The notes beneath the pieces were generated by a model. That model was not told the origin of the DNA and did no database searches. It saw only the letters and a program-made list of their open reading frames with translations. Positions 5,655 to 11,667 of a stretch of DNA of 11,667 nt are shown one piece after another; positions within the stretch are counted from its first letter, which is position 1, and each line of letters begins with the position of its first letter. Both the position numbers and the translations under genes were made by a program. Origin of the DNA: Gemmataceae bacterium (GTDB taxonomy: Bacteria > Planctomycetota > Planctomycetia > Gemmatales > Gemmataceae); NCBI GenBank assembly GCA_025056835.1, contig JANWVS010000018.1, forward strand, positions 1-11,667, written 5' to 3'.

Positions 5655-8600
5655 ATGCCGGTGCGGATTGAGCCAAATGCGGAACCGATTCCGGGCTATC
5701 GCTTAATCGAACGCCTTGGCGGCGGAGGCTTCGGCGAGGTGTGGAAGGCCGAGGCCCCCGGCGGTCTACTCAAAGCAATCAAATTCGTCTACGGCGACCT
5801 GGAAGCAGCCGACGACGACGACGGTGTCCGCGCCAGTCAGGAATTGAAAGCCCTCAGTCGCGTCAAGACGGTCCACCATCCGTACATCCTGTCGCTGGAA
5901 CGATTCGACATCATCGACGGCCAGCTGATGATCGTCATGGAACTTGCGGACCGCACCCTCTGGGACCGGTTCCGCGAGTGCCGCAACCAAGGTTTGCCGG
6001 GGATCCCGCGCCCGGAATTGTTGCAGTACCTGCACGAGACGGCGGAAGCCCTGGACCTGATGAACAATCAATTCCAGTTGCAGCATCTCGACATCAAGCC
6101 GCAAAACCTCTTTCTGGTCTTCAATCACGTCAAGGTCGCGGACTTTGGCCTCGTCAAAGATCTGGGCAACATGGGAGCTGCAACCGTGACCGGAGGGGTC
6201 ACACCGGTTTACGCCGCTCCCGAAACCTTCGACGGCTGGTTGAGTCGCTACAGCGATCAGTACAGCCTGGCCATCGTGTTTCAAGAACTGCTCACCGGGC
6301 AGCGGCCGTTCACCGGGACGACCATGCGGCAACTGGTGCTGCAACACCTGCAAGGCGATCCCGATGTCTCGGTGCTGCCGGCGGCGGATCGGCCGATCGT
6401 TCTGCGGGCCTTGGCCAAAAAACCCGACGACCGATTCCCGACGTGTCTGGATTTTGTGCATGCGTTGGAACGCGCTGGGCCGGCGCGGACGACGCACGCG
6501 GCCGTGGGGCCAAGCCCGGCGGAATCCCCGGCGCCGCCGCCGCCGCTGGCCGACACCCAGCACGTGGTCGACGAACCCAGGGAACGCGTCGGCATCAGCC
6601 AGACCCAAGATCTTCGCGGCGGCCGTCCTCGCCCCGAAGCCCCGTCGAACGAGTCCAACCAAGTCGAGGATCGTCCGCGGGTCTTGCCCCTGCGGCCGCG
6701 GCACGATCGGTCGGACCAACCGCCACCGGTCTTACAGCCACCCGTTACGCCGGACACGCACGCCCATCGACCCAAGCCGGGCGCGGCGCCTCTCGCCCCG
6801 GTGGATTCCGGCAACCGCGGGATCGTGCAGCCTGCCCTGATCGTCGGACTAGGCAAGCTCGGATTGCACACACTGCTGGCGCTGCGGCGCACGATCAGCC
6901 ACGAATTTGGCCACGCAGATGCCCTACCGCATGTGCGGCTGGTGGGCATCGACACCGATCCCGATGCGGTGCAAAGCGCCGGCAAGGGCGAACCCCATGC
7001 CGCTCTTCGCCCTCATGAGTTGTTGTTGGCGCGGCTGAAGCGCCCCAGCCACTATCTGCAATTGCGCGACCGCGATGGCAAGCTGCCTACTGATAGTTGG
7101 CTCAACAACAAGCTCATCTATCGCATGCCCAAGCAGCCCAGCTCCCCCGGGTTGCGGGCCCTTGGCCGCCTGGCCTTTGTCGATAACTACAAGCTCATCG
7201 CCAAGCGCTTGGAAGTCGAGTTGCAGGCCTGCGCTGCGCAAGACACCTTGCACGAGCAGGTGCAACAAACCGACTTGGGCATTCGCTCCGCCGTGCCGCG
7301 CGTCTACGTCGTTACCGCCCTTGGCGGCGCCACCGGAAGCGGTATGTTCCTCGACACCGCGTACACGTTGCGTCGGCTGCTGCGGCAGCAAGGGCACGCG
7401 CGGGCGGAAGTCGTCGCCTTATTGCTGTTGCCCGCGGCGGACCATGAAGGCATTCGCTCCGCGACGTTGGCCCAAACATACGCGGCGCTGGCCGAGTTGA
7501 AGCATTACTCTTCCGGCGCTGCCGTGTTTTCGGCGGTCTATGACGTCGGAGAAAACGGCGCGGCGCCGCCCAGTCTGGCCGAGGCCGGCCCGCCGTTCGA
7601 CCGTTGCTACTTCCTGAACCTGTCGCCGGATGATTCGCACCACGACGTCGCAGGAGAATTGACCCCGACCGCCGCCATGGCCGGACACTTTTTGTATGTA
7701 GATGTGGCCACGCCGTTGGGCAAATCGGCCGACGCGGCGCGCCAGCAGCAGCGCCGCCAAGCGGCGACGGCGGGCCAGGACGCCGATCGGCGGACCAGGT
7801 ATCAATCGTTCGGTTTTCATCGGGTGGTTTGGCCGCGCCGGACTTTGCTCGAGCAGGCGGCGCGCCGCCTTTGTCGCCGCGTCGTCGAGCATTGGATGTC
7901 CAAAGACACCGGCTCGATGGTCGACGCCATCGCGCCGTGGGCCGAGCAGCAGTGGGATGCGGCGGGCCTGCGCCCCGAAGACCTCATCACCCATCACCAG
8001 GAGCAATGTGAGCAACAACTGAAGCAAGCGCCTGAAAAAATGATTCAGGGAGTCCTGTCGCCGCTGACCCATGTACTGACGCCGCCCGTCGCCACCGGCG
8101 AAGCACCGCCGCCTCTCAACCTCGCGCCGGTGTTGGGGGCGATGCTGAGCCTGGAGAAACTGCTGGGCATCCCGGAAGCATGCCGCGACAACAACCTCGC
8201 CCCGGTCCGAGAATCGGTCCTCGAGAAATGCCTGGCCGAGGTCTCGGCGCAGCTTACCGAAAAGGGGGACCACCACCTTACGCAGCTCATCGTCCGGCTC
8301 CTGGAGGAACCAGACTATCGCCTGGCGGGAGCGGAAGAAGGCCTGCGGCAGTTTGCGGAGTTGGCGGAACGGGCGTTGCGCTCGCAAGAGACGCTCAGCA
8401 AAGAGTTGGAAGAGCGGTCGGTGTCGCTGTATCAACGCATCCAGGCGATCCTGGCGGCGCCGCCGCAGCAGGTGGCGCAATCGCAATCGCTCTGGAAGCT
8501 GACGTTTTCCCGCAAATCGGCGGGCAAGCAATCGAGCTTCGGCGCCGATCTGCTGGAGCTGATTCGCATTTACGCCAAGACCCGCTACCAGTGCCTCCTC

Positions 8601-9368
8601 CTGGGGCGGATCAACAAACTCTACGTCAGTCTCCGCGGCCACCTGAACGATCAGATCCGCGAAGTCGGTTTTTGCCGGCAGCGCCTCGGCGAGTTGCTTG
8701 GCCTGTTGAACGACAAACCGCTGGCCTCGCCGCCGCCGCTGGCATCGTTTGGGAAATTGCTTTTGCCGCCGGGGTGTACGACCATCGACGACGCCGTGGC
8801 GCGCCTGGACGACCGTTTGACGCGGGAGCAGATCATCGCGTTTGACACGCTCCTGCAAGGCGTGATTCGCCAGCAGTACAAGGCGCTGCTCAATGTGTGC
8901 CTCGGACCGTCGAACATGGTGCGCACCCTGGCGCCGCTGATGCTTCAAGAAGCGGAGACGTTCTTGGCCCCGAACTTCCAAGGGGACTGCGTGACCGATC
9001 TGTGGACCAGTGCGGCCGGCGATCTTCCCGACGCCATCTGCCACGAAGTCGCCGCGGCCTACGACGAAGCGGCGCCCGAGCTGGGGCGGACGGCCGACGG
9101 CAACCAATGGGCCGCCGTGAGCGTTCCCAGTGCGTCCGCGCCCGCCATCAAAGAGGCCCTGCGTCAGCACCACGGCCACGTCCAGGTCATTGAGTCCGAC
9201 CGCAAGGATGAACTGCTGTTTTATCGCGAGGTCCAACAGCTCGAGCTTCACGAGTTGACGCAATTCGGGGCCGTGGCCCAGGAAGCCTATCGCCAGCGCT
9301 GTGCCGTGGACCCGACGGCCTTGCACATCCGCTGCGACGTTCCGGCGTGGCAAACCAACGCGGACTGA
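5655..9368 (+). CDS. Ser/Thr protein kinase fused to a tubulin-like domain
   Basis: From ATG 5655 (GGA eight bases upstream) the protein has 1237 residues; the frame extends to an ATG at 5619 but those 12 residues look non-coding. The kinase domain spans ~15-275: glycine loop LGGGGFGEV (21-29), K43 in KAIKFV, αC glutamate E63, catalytic loop HLDIKPQN (144-151), DFG (163-165) and APE (188-190). HLD replaces HRD, so it is a non-RD kinase. Residues ~276-388 are a Pro/Arg-rich linker. From ~392 a tubulin-like (Tubulin_2) domain follows: VGLGKLG (397-403), VGIDTD (430-435) and GGATGSGMF (557-565), the counterpart of the GGGTGSG phosphate loop of FtsZ/tubulin. The remaining ~500 residues are mostly predicted helical, with no transmembrane segment, so the protein is probably cytoplasmic. 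It likely binds GTP and phosphorylates unknown targets. It stops 43 bases before the convergent ftsH stop; no clear terminator lies between. Confidence 0.9.
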   Translation: MPVRIEPNAEPIPGYRLIERLGGGGFGEVWKAEAPGGLLKAIKFVYGDLEAADDDDGVRASQELKALSRVKTVHHPYILSLERFDIIDGQLMIVMELADRTLWDRFRECRNQGLPGIPRPELLQYLHETAEALDLMNNQFQLQHLDIKPQNLFLVFNHVKVADFGLVKDLGNMGAATVTGGVTPVYAAPETFDGWLSRYSDQYSLAIVFQELLTGQRPFTGTTMRQLVLQHLQGDPDVSVLPAADRPIVLRALAKKPDDRFPTCLDFVHALERAGPARTTHAAVGPSPAESPAPPPPLADTQHVVDEPRERVGISQTQDLRGGRPRPEAPSNESNQVEDRPRVLPLRPRHDRSDQPPPVLQPPVTPDTHAHRPKPGAAPLAPVDSGNRGIVQPALIVGLGKLGLHTLLALRRTISHEFGHADALPHVRLVGIDTDPDAVQSAGKGEPHAALRPHELLLARLKRPSHYLQLRDRDGKLPTDSWLNNKLIYRMPKQPSSPGLRALGRLAFVDNYKLIAKRLEVELQACAAQDTLHEQVQQTDLGIRSAVPRVYVVTALGGATGSGMFLDTAYTLRRLLRQQGHARAEVVALLLLPAADHEGIRSATLAQTYAALAELKHYSSGAAVFSAVYDVGENGAAPPSLAEAGPPFDRCYFLNLSPDDSHHDVAGELTPTAAMAGHFLYVDVATPLGKSADAARQQQRRQAATAGQDADRRTRYQSFGFHRVVWPRRTLLEQAARRLCRRVVEHWMSKDTGSMVDAIAPWAEQQWDAAGLRPEDLITHHQEQCEQQLKQAPEKMIQGVLSPLTHVLTPPVATGEAPPPLNLAPVLGAMLSLEKLLGIPEACRDNNLAPVRESVLEKCLAEVSAQLTEKGDHHLTQLIVRLLEEPDYRLAGAEEGLRQFAELAERALRSQETLSKELEERSVSLYQRIQAILAAPPQQVAQSQSLWKLTFSRKSAGKQSSFGADLLELIRIYAKTRYQCLLLGRINKLYVSLRGHLNDQIREVGFCRQRLGELLGLLNDKPLASPPPLASFGKLLLPPGCTTIDDAVARLDDRLTREQIIAFDTLLQGVIRQQYKALLNVCLGPSNMVRTLAPLMLQEAETFLAPNFQGDCVTDLWTSAAGDLPDAICHEVAAAYDEAAPELGRTADGNQWAAVSVPSASAPAIKEALRQHHGHVQVIESDRKDELLFYREVQQLELHELTQFGAVAQEAYRQRCAVDPTALHIRCDVPAWQTNAD

Positions 9369-9411
9369 CCACGGCCCGCTCCGCAGCGCCGCGGCCGCGA
9401 CGCCGTCGAAG

Positions 9412-11331
9412 TTAAACGTCCGGCGCCGTGCCGGTCGCAAGTTTCGGTCCCAGGCTCTGCGCTTCGATCACCTCGCGGACTTCGAAGCCGTCGATGACTT
9501 CTTTTTCGACCAGACGATTGGCCAGCGCTTCCAGGGCGGGTCGGCGGCGCTGGAGCAACTCGCGGACTTCGGCCACGGCTTCGTCGATGATCCGGCGCAC
9601 TTCCAGGTCGATTTCGCGGGCGGTCGCCTCGCTGACGCGATCGCCCCCGAATCCCGACGCTCCCGGCAAAAAAGGGGTTTCCGCCTCGTCGCGGTAAAAG
9701 ATTCGGCCCAAGCGGCTCATCCCATAAGCGACGACCATGTGGCGAGCCATTTGGTTCGCGTTTTCCAGATCGCTCGAAGCGCCGGTGGCGATCTCGCCGT
9801 AGTACACCTCTTCGGCCAGCGTGCCGCCGAGGGCCACTTTGATCCGGCTTTCCAGCTCGCTCTTGGTCAGGTTATAGCGATCGTCTTCGGGCCGTTGCCA
9901 CATGTAGCCCATGGCGCCGATGCTCCGCGGAATAATGGTCACCTTGTGGACTGGGTCGGTGTTCGGCAACGAACAAGCCACGAGCGCGTGGCCAGCTTCG
10001 TGAACGGCGGTGCGGCGTTTTTCCTCGGCCGACATGATGCGGCTTTTGCGTTCCAGGCCCATGGCGCTGCGTTCGATCGCTTCGTTGAATTCCGCCATGG
10101 TCACTTCGTCCTTGTTGTTGCGAGCGGCGAGCAGGGCGGCTTCGTTGACCAGGTTGGCCAGATCGGCCCCGACCGAACCGGGCGTCAGGCTGGCGACGTG
10201 TCGCAAATCGACCGACTTGGCGATCTTCACATTGCGAACGTGGACCTTGAGGATCGCTTCGCGGCCGTTGATGTCGGGGCGATCAACGACGACCGTGCGA
10301 TCAAACCGGCCGGGACGAAGCAGGGCCGGGTCGAGGGTTTCCGGCCGGTTGGTGGCGGCCATGATGATAACGCCGCGGTCGGAGTCGAAGCCGTCCATTT
10401 CCACCAGGAGCTGATTGAGGGTTTGCTCGCGTTCATCGTGACTGCCGACGATGTTGCCCGCCCGCGTCTTGCCCAGCGCGTCCAGCTCGTCGATGAACAC
10501 GATGCACGGCGCCCGCGCCTCGGCTTGTTCGAACAGGTCGCGCACTCGGCTGGCGCCCACGCCGACAAACATTTCCACGAAGTCCGAACCCGACAGGCTG
10601 AAGAAGGGAACGTCGGCCTCGCCGGCAACGGCCTTGGCCAGCAGCGTCTTGCCCGTGCCTGGCGTGCCCACGAGCAACACCCCCTTGGGAATGCGGCCGC
10701 CCAGCGCCTGGTACTTGTGCGGCGTCTTCAGAAAATCGACGATTTCGCGCAACTCGGCAACGGCTTCGTCGATCCCGGCGACATCCTGGAAAGTGATCTT
10801 GTTGTCTTTCTCTTCGTAGAGCTTGTGGCGGCTGCGGCCGAATGTGAATGGCGTATTGCCTCCAGCCAACCAACGCATCATCAGGTAGCCGAACAAGGCC
10901 ATCGTACCGATGAGCAGTAGGAACGAAAGAAAAGAAAAGAGGCCGCGCAACAACGACTCGTCTTCCACGACGCTAAACGCCCCGCCGGCACGCATTTCCA
11001 GACGCTTGAGCAAGTCCTCGTCCCGATCCAGCAGCCGCGTGCGCACCACGCGTGCTTCGGGGGGCAATTCATAGTCGGCCTGATTGGCGACAAATCGGTC
11101 GCGCGTTTGGAGTTCGCACGTCACGTGCGAGTTCTTGACGACCTGAACACTGACGAATCGCAAACCGGGATCGTCTCCCTTGAGCATTTGCATCAACTCG
11201 CCGTGGGCCAGCGGCCGGACGGCGGCGTCCCGCGTCAGCAGCCAAACGACGGCGGAAACGGCCACAAACAAGGCCAACAGCCAGGCCGTGCCAGCCACGG
11301 AACGCGGGCGCTCCTTCGGCTTCTTCTGCAA
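9412..11331 (-). CDS. ftsH: ATP-dependent zinc metalloprotease FtsH
   Basis: This is a membrane-anchored hexameric AAA+ protease that extracts and degrades membrane and short-lived regulatory proteins. From TTG 11331 it has 639 residues, the usual length. TM1 lies at ~14-32, an extracytoplasmic domain at ~33-128, and TM2 at ~129-150. The AAA module has Walker A GTPGTGKT (222-229), pore loop FVGVG (255-259), Walker [11 protein letters not shown] (276-285) and the arginine-finger region [20 protein letters not shown] (326-345). The protease has HEAGH (444-448) and the third zinc ligand D521 in ASSDLENA. After TPG the sequence reads [15 protein letters not shown] instead of the usual FSGAD, an odd substitution. 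The frame is open to an ATG at 11529, but that stretch looks non-coding, and the TTG follows a strong GGGGAGG. Planctomycetes often have several FtsH paralogues; this may be one of them. Confidence 0.95.
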   Translation of the reverse strand: MQKKPKERPRSVAGTAWLLALFVAVSAVVWLLTRDAAVRPLAHGELMQMLKGDDPGLRFVSVQVVKNSHVTCELQTRDRFVANQADYELPPEARVVRTRLLDRDEDLLKRLEMRAGGAFSVVEDESLLRGLFSFLSFLLLIGTMALFGYLMMRWLAGGNTPFTFGRSRHKLYEEKDNKITFQDVAGIDEAVAELREIVDFLKTPHKYQALGGRIPKGVLLVGTPGTGKTLLAKAVAGEADVPFFSLSGSDFVEMFVGVGASRVRDLFEQAEARAPCIVFIDELDALGKTRAGNIVGSHDEREQTLNQLLVEMDGFDSDRGVIIMAATNRPETLDPALLRPGRFDRTVVVDRPDINGREAILKVHVRNVKIAKSVDLRHVASLTPGSVGADLANLVNEAALLAARNNKDEVTMAEFNEAIERSAMGLERKSRIMSAEEKRRTAVHEAGHALVACSLPNTDPVHKVTIIPRSIGAMGYMWQRPEDDRYNLTKSELESRIKVALGGTLAEEVYYGEIATGASSDLENANQMARHMVVAYGMSRLGRIFYRDEAETPFLPGASGFGGDRVSEATAREIDLEVRRIIDEAVAEVRELLQRRRPALEALANRLVEKEVIDGFEVREVIEAQSLGPKLATGTAPDV

Positions 11332-11337
11332 TGAGGA

Positions 11338-11344
11338 CCTCCCC
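11338..11344 (-). promoter_or_regulatory. strong ribosome binding site that fixes the TTG start of ftsH
   Basis: Read on the minus strand, GGGGAGG is followed by six bases and then TTG (complement of 11329-11331). This is the best Shine-Dalgarno in the window and decides the start in favour of TTG over ATGs far upstream. The resulting N-terminus, [11 protein letters not shown], is a basic cytoplasmic leader directly before TM1, as expected for FtsH. Confidence 0.75.
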
Positions 11345-11381
11345 AACAACGGCGGCCACGCAGCGCAGCGCCTCCACGTCC

Positions 11382-11412
11382 ATTTTATCCGAGCAATTTC
11401 GCCGCGCGGCAA
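11382..11412 (-). promoter_or_regulatory. candidate ftsH promoter
   Basis: On the minus strand TTGCCG (complement of 11407-11412), a 19-base spacer and TAAAAT (complement of 11382-11387) form a promoter-like pair. It would give a leader of ~44 bases ahead of the TTG start. The -10 matches five of six, but the spacer is two bases longer than ideal. Confidence 0.33.
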
Positions 11413-11447
11413 CGAGACGCTGCCGGGCCGTTGACCAGGCGCCGCCA

Positions 11448-11541
11448 GGGCTGTTCGATTGTGCCATATCTTCTTCGGCGTCGGTCGTAAGCCAGCCTGG
11501 CTCGCTTGAAAAATAACGACTTGCGCCACAATCGAACGCCC
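11448..11541. repeat. inverted repeat pair in the ftsH upstream region
   Basis: GTTCGATTGTG (11453-11463) and CACAATCGAAC (11527-11537) are perfect 11-base inverse complements, 63 bases apart. Outside them GGGC (11448-11451) and GCCC (11538-11541) also pair, giving about 15 bp with one extra T. Each arm contains a CACAAT -10-like hexamer pointing away from the centre. They could be paired operator sites for a protein dimer or looped tetramer, or the two -10 regions of divergent promoters. Only the repeat itself is directly visible. Confidence 0.6.
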
Positions 11542-11563
11542 GTTGCGGATGGTTCAATTCGGC

Positions 11564-11593
11564 TTGTGCTCGCGGCCGACTTGGTGGTATGTT
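11564..11593 (+). promoter_or_regulatory. weak candidate rightward promoter for the gene at the window edge
   Basis: TTGTGC (11564-11569), an 18-base spacer and TATGTT (11588-11593) lie upstream of the possible start codon at 11651. The match is modest (four of six in each box), and the case rests mainly on position. Confidence 0.25.
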
Positions 11594-11596
11594 TGC

Positions 11597-11617
11597 GGCC
11601 GCGGAAGATCCGCGGCT
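11597..11617 (+). promoter_or_regulatory. GC-rich hairpin in the leader of the edge gene
   Basis: GGCCGCGG, loop AAGAT and CCGCGGCT can form a stem of about eight base pairs (six perfect core pairs, one more G-C, one G-T). It begins a few bases after the weak -10 at 11588-11593, so it would lie at the very start of a rightward transcript. It could be an operator palindrome or a stabilising 5' hairpin; the sequence cannot distinguish these. Confidence 0.3.
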
Positions 11618-11650
11618 CGGTCCGCCTTGCAAGCAGGACGCAAAGACCAT

Positions 11651-11667
11651 GAGCATGTCCGTCAACT
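11651..11667 (+). CDS. possible first codons of a gene running off the window
   Basis: ATG at 11651 opens a frame (MSMSV) that continues past the last base. AGGA at 11635-11638 is 12 bases upstream of this ATG, somewhat far for a Shine-Dalgarno. The promoter-like boxes and leader hairpin upstream, and the otherwise unexplained 320-base gap before ftsH, are consistent with a divergent gene. Too little is visible to say anything about the product. Confidence 0.25.

Larger units (their letters stand above)
11332..11650. other. divergent intergenic region upstream of ftsH
   Basis: About 320 bases separate the ftsH start from a possible gene start at 11651. The stretch is open in some frames, but its translation shows no protein-like pattern. 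It holds the ftsH Shine-Dalgarno, a candidate ftsH promoter, a long inverted repeat, and a weak rightward promoter with a leader hairpin, each listed separately. No tRNA or structured RNA family is recognisable. Confidence 0.6.

Noticed and set aside
5741..7018. A 425-codon plus-strand frame inside the kinase-tubulin gene
   Set aside because: Low-complexity Arg/Gly/Pro translation in another frame of a gene with a full set of kinase motifs.
9369..9411. Possible bidirectional terminator between the kinase-tubulin gene and ftsH
   Set aside because: The 43 bases contain GC-rich palindromes (GCGGCCGC, CCGCGG) but no clear stem-loop with a T tract on either strand.
7419..9440. A 673-codon open frame on the minus strand opposite the kinase-tubulin gene
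   Set aside because: Its translation is Arg/Gln-rich without motifs, mirroring the codons of the sense gene; treated as a compositional shadow.
9301..10920. A 539-codon open frame on the plus strand opposite ftsH
   Set aside because: It lies antisense to a clearly recognisable FtsH and shows no domain; long antisense frames are expected opposite GC-rich genes.

Overview
The window is GC-rich, densely coding bacterial DNA, most probably from a planctomycete (Pirellulales-like). Three things point there: a very large Ser/Thr kinase fused to a tubulin-like domain, with an N-terminus in the style I associate with planctomycete kinases; an MfnB-type (5-formylfuran-3-yl)methyl-phosphate synthase in an otherwise bacterial gene set (planctomycetes carry tetrahydromethanopterin/methanofuran-linked C1 genes); and sparse Shine-Dalgarno sites with some non-ATG starts. 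The assignment is inference from gene content, not a marker-gene result. I see no rRNA, tRNA, insertion sequence, integrase or CRISPR array.

Layout. Positions 1-1379 (+) hold the end of an ABC ATPase gene and its ABC-2 type permease, a two-gene exporter operon cut by the window edge. Positions 1491-3420 (+) hold housekeeping genes: endonuclease III (nth) and tripeptidase T (pepT), 28 bases apart. Positions 3421-3849 hold an easily missed 34-residue, extremely basic mini-protein gene with its own candidate promoter, a hairpin between its Shine-Dalgarno and ATG, and a strong stem just after its stop. Positions 3850-4770 (+) hold a small stand-alone domain resembling the N-terminal head of McrA-type modification-dependent endonucleases, followed 9 bases later by a short amino-acid-kinase-family protein. 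That kinase gene converges on and overlaps by 29 bases mfnB (4742-5455, -). MfnB plus an MfnE-like small kinase suggests a methanofuran-type cofactor branch feeding H4MPT-linked C1 transfer.

Positions 5456-5654 form a divergent control region centred on a perfect 7-bp inverted repeat. Positions 5655-9368 (+) encode one 1237-residue protein: a Ser/Thr kinase with an HLD instead of HRD catalytic loop, a Pro-rich linker, a tubulin-like GTPase domain with a GGATGSG signature, and a long probably helical C-terminus. It converges on ftsH (9412-11331, -), an AAA+ membrane protease whose start is best placed at a TTG behind a strong Shine-Dalgarno. The last ~320 bases are a divergent intergenic region with a near-15-bp inverted repeat and, at the very edge, the possible first codons of another (+) gene.

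The main candidates for something new are the kinase-tubulin fusion, the head-domain protein next to the furan-cofactor kinase, the convergent overlapping furan-cofactor pair, and the tiny basic protein with its structured leader. I see no complete novel multi-gene defence or mobile system.
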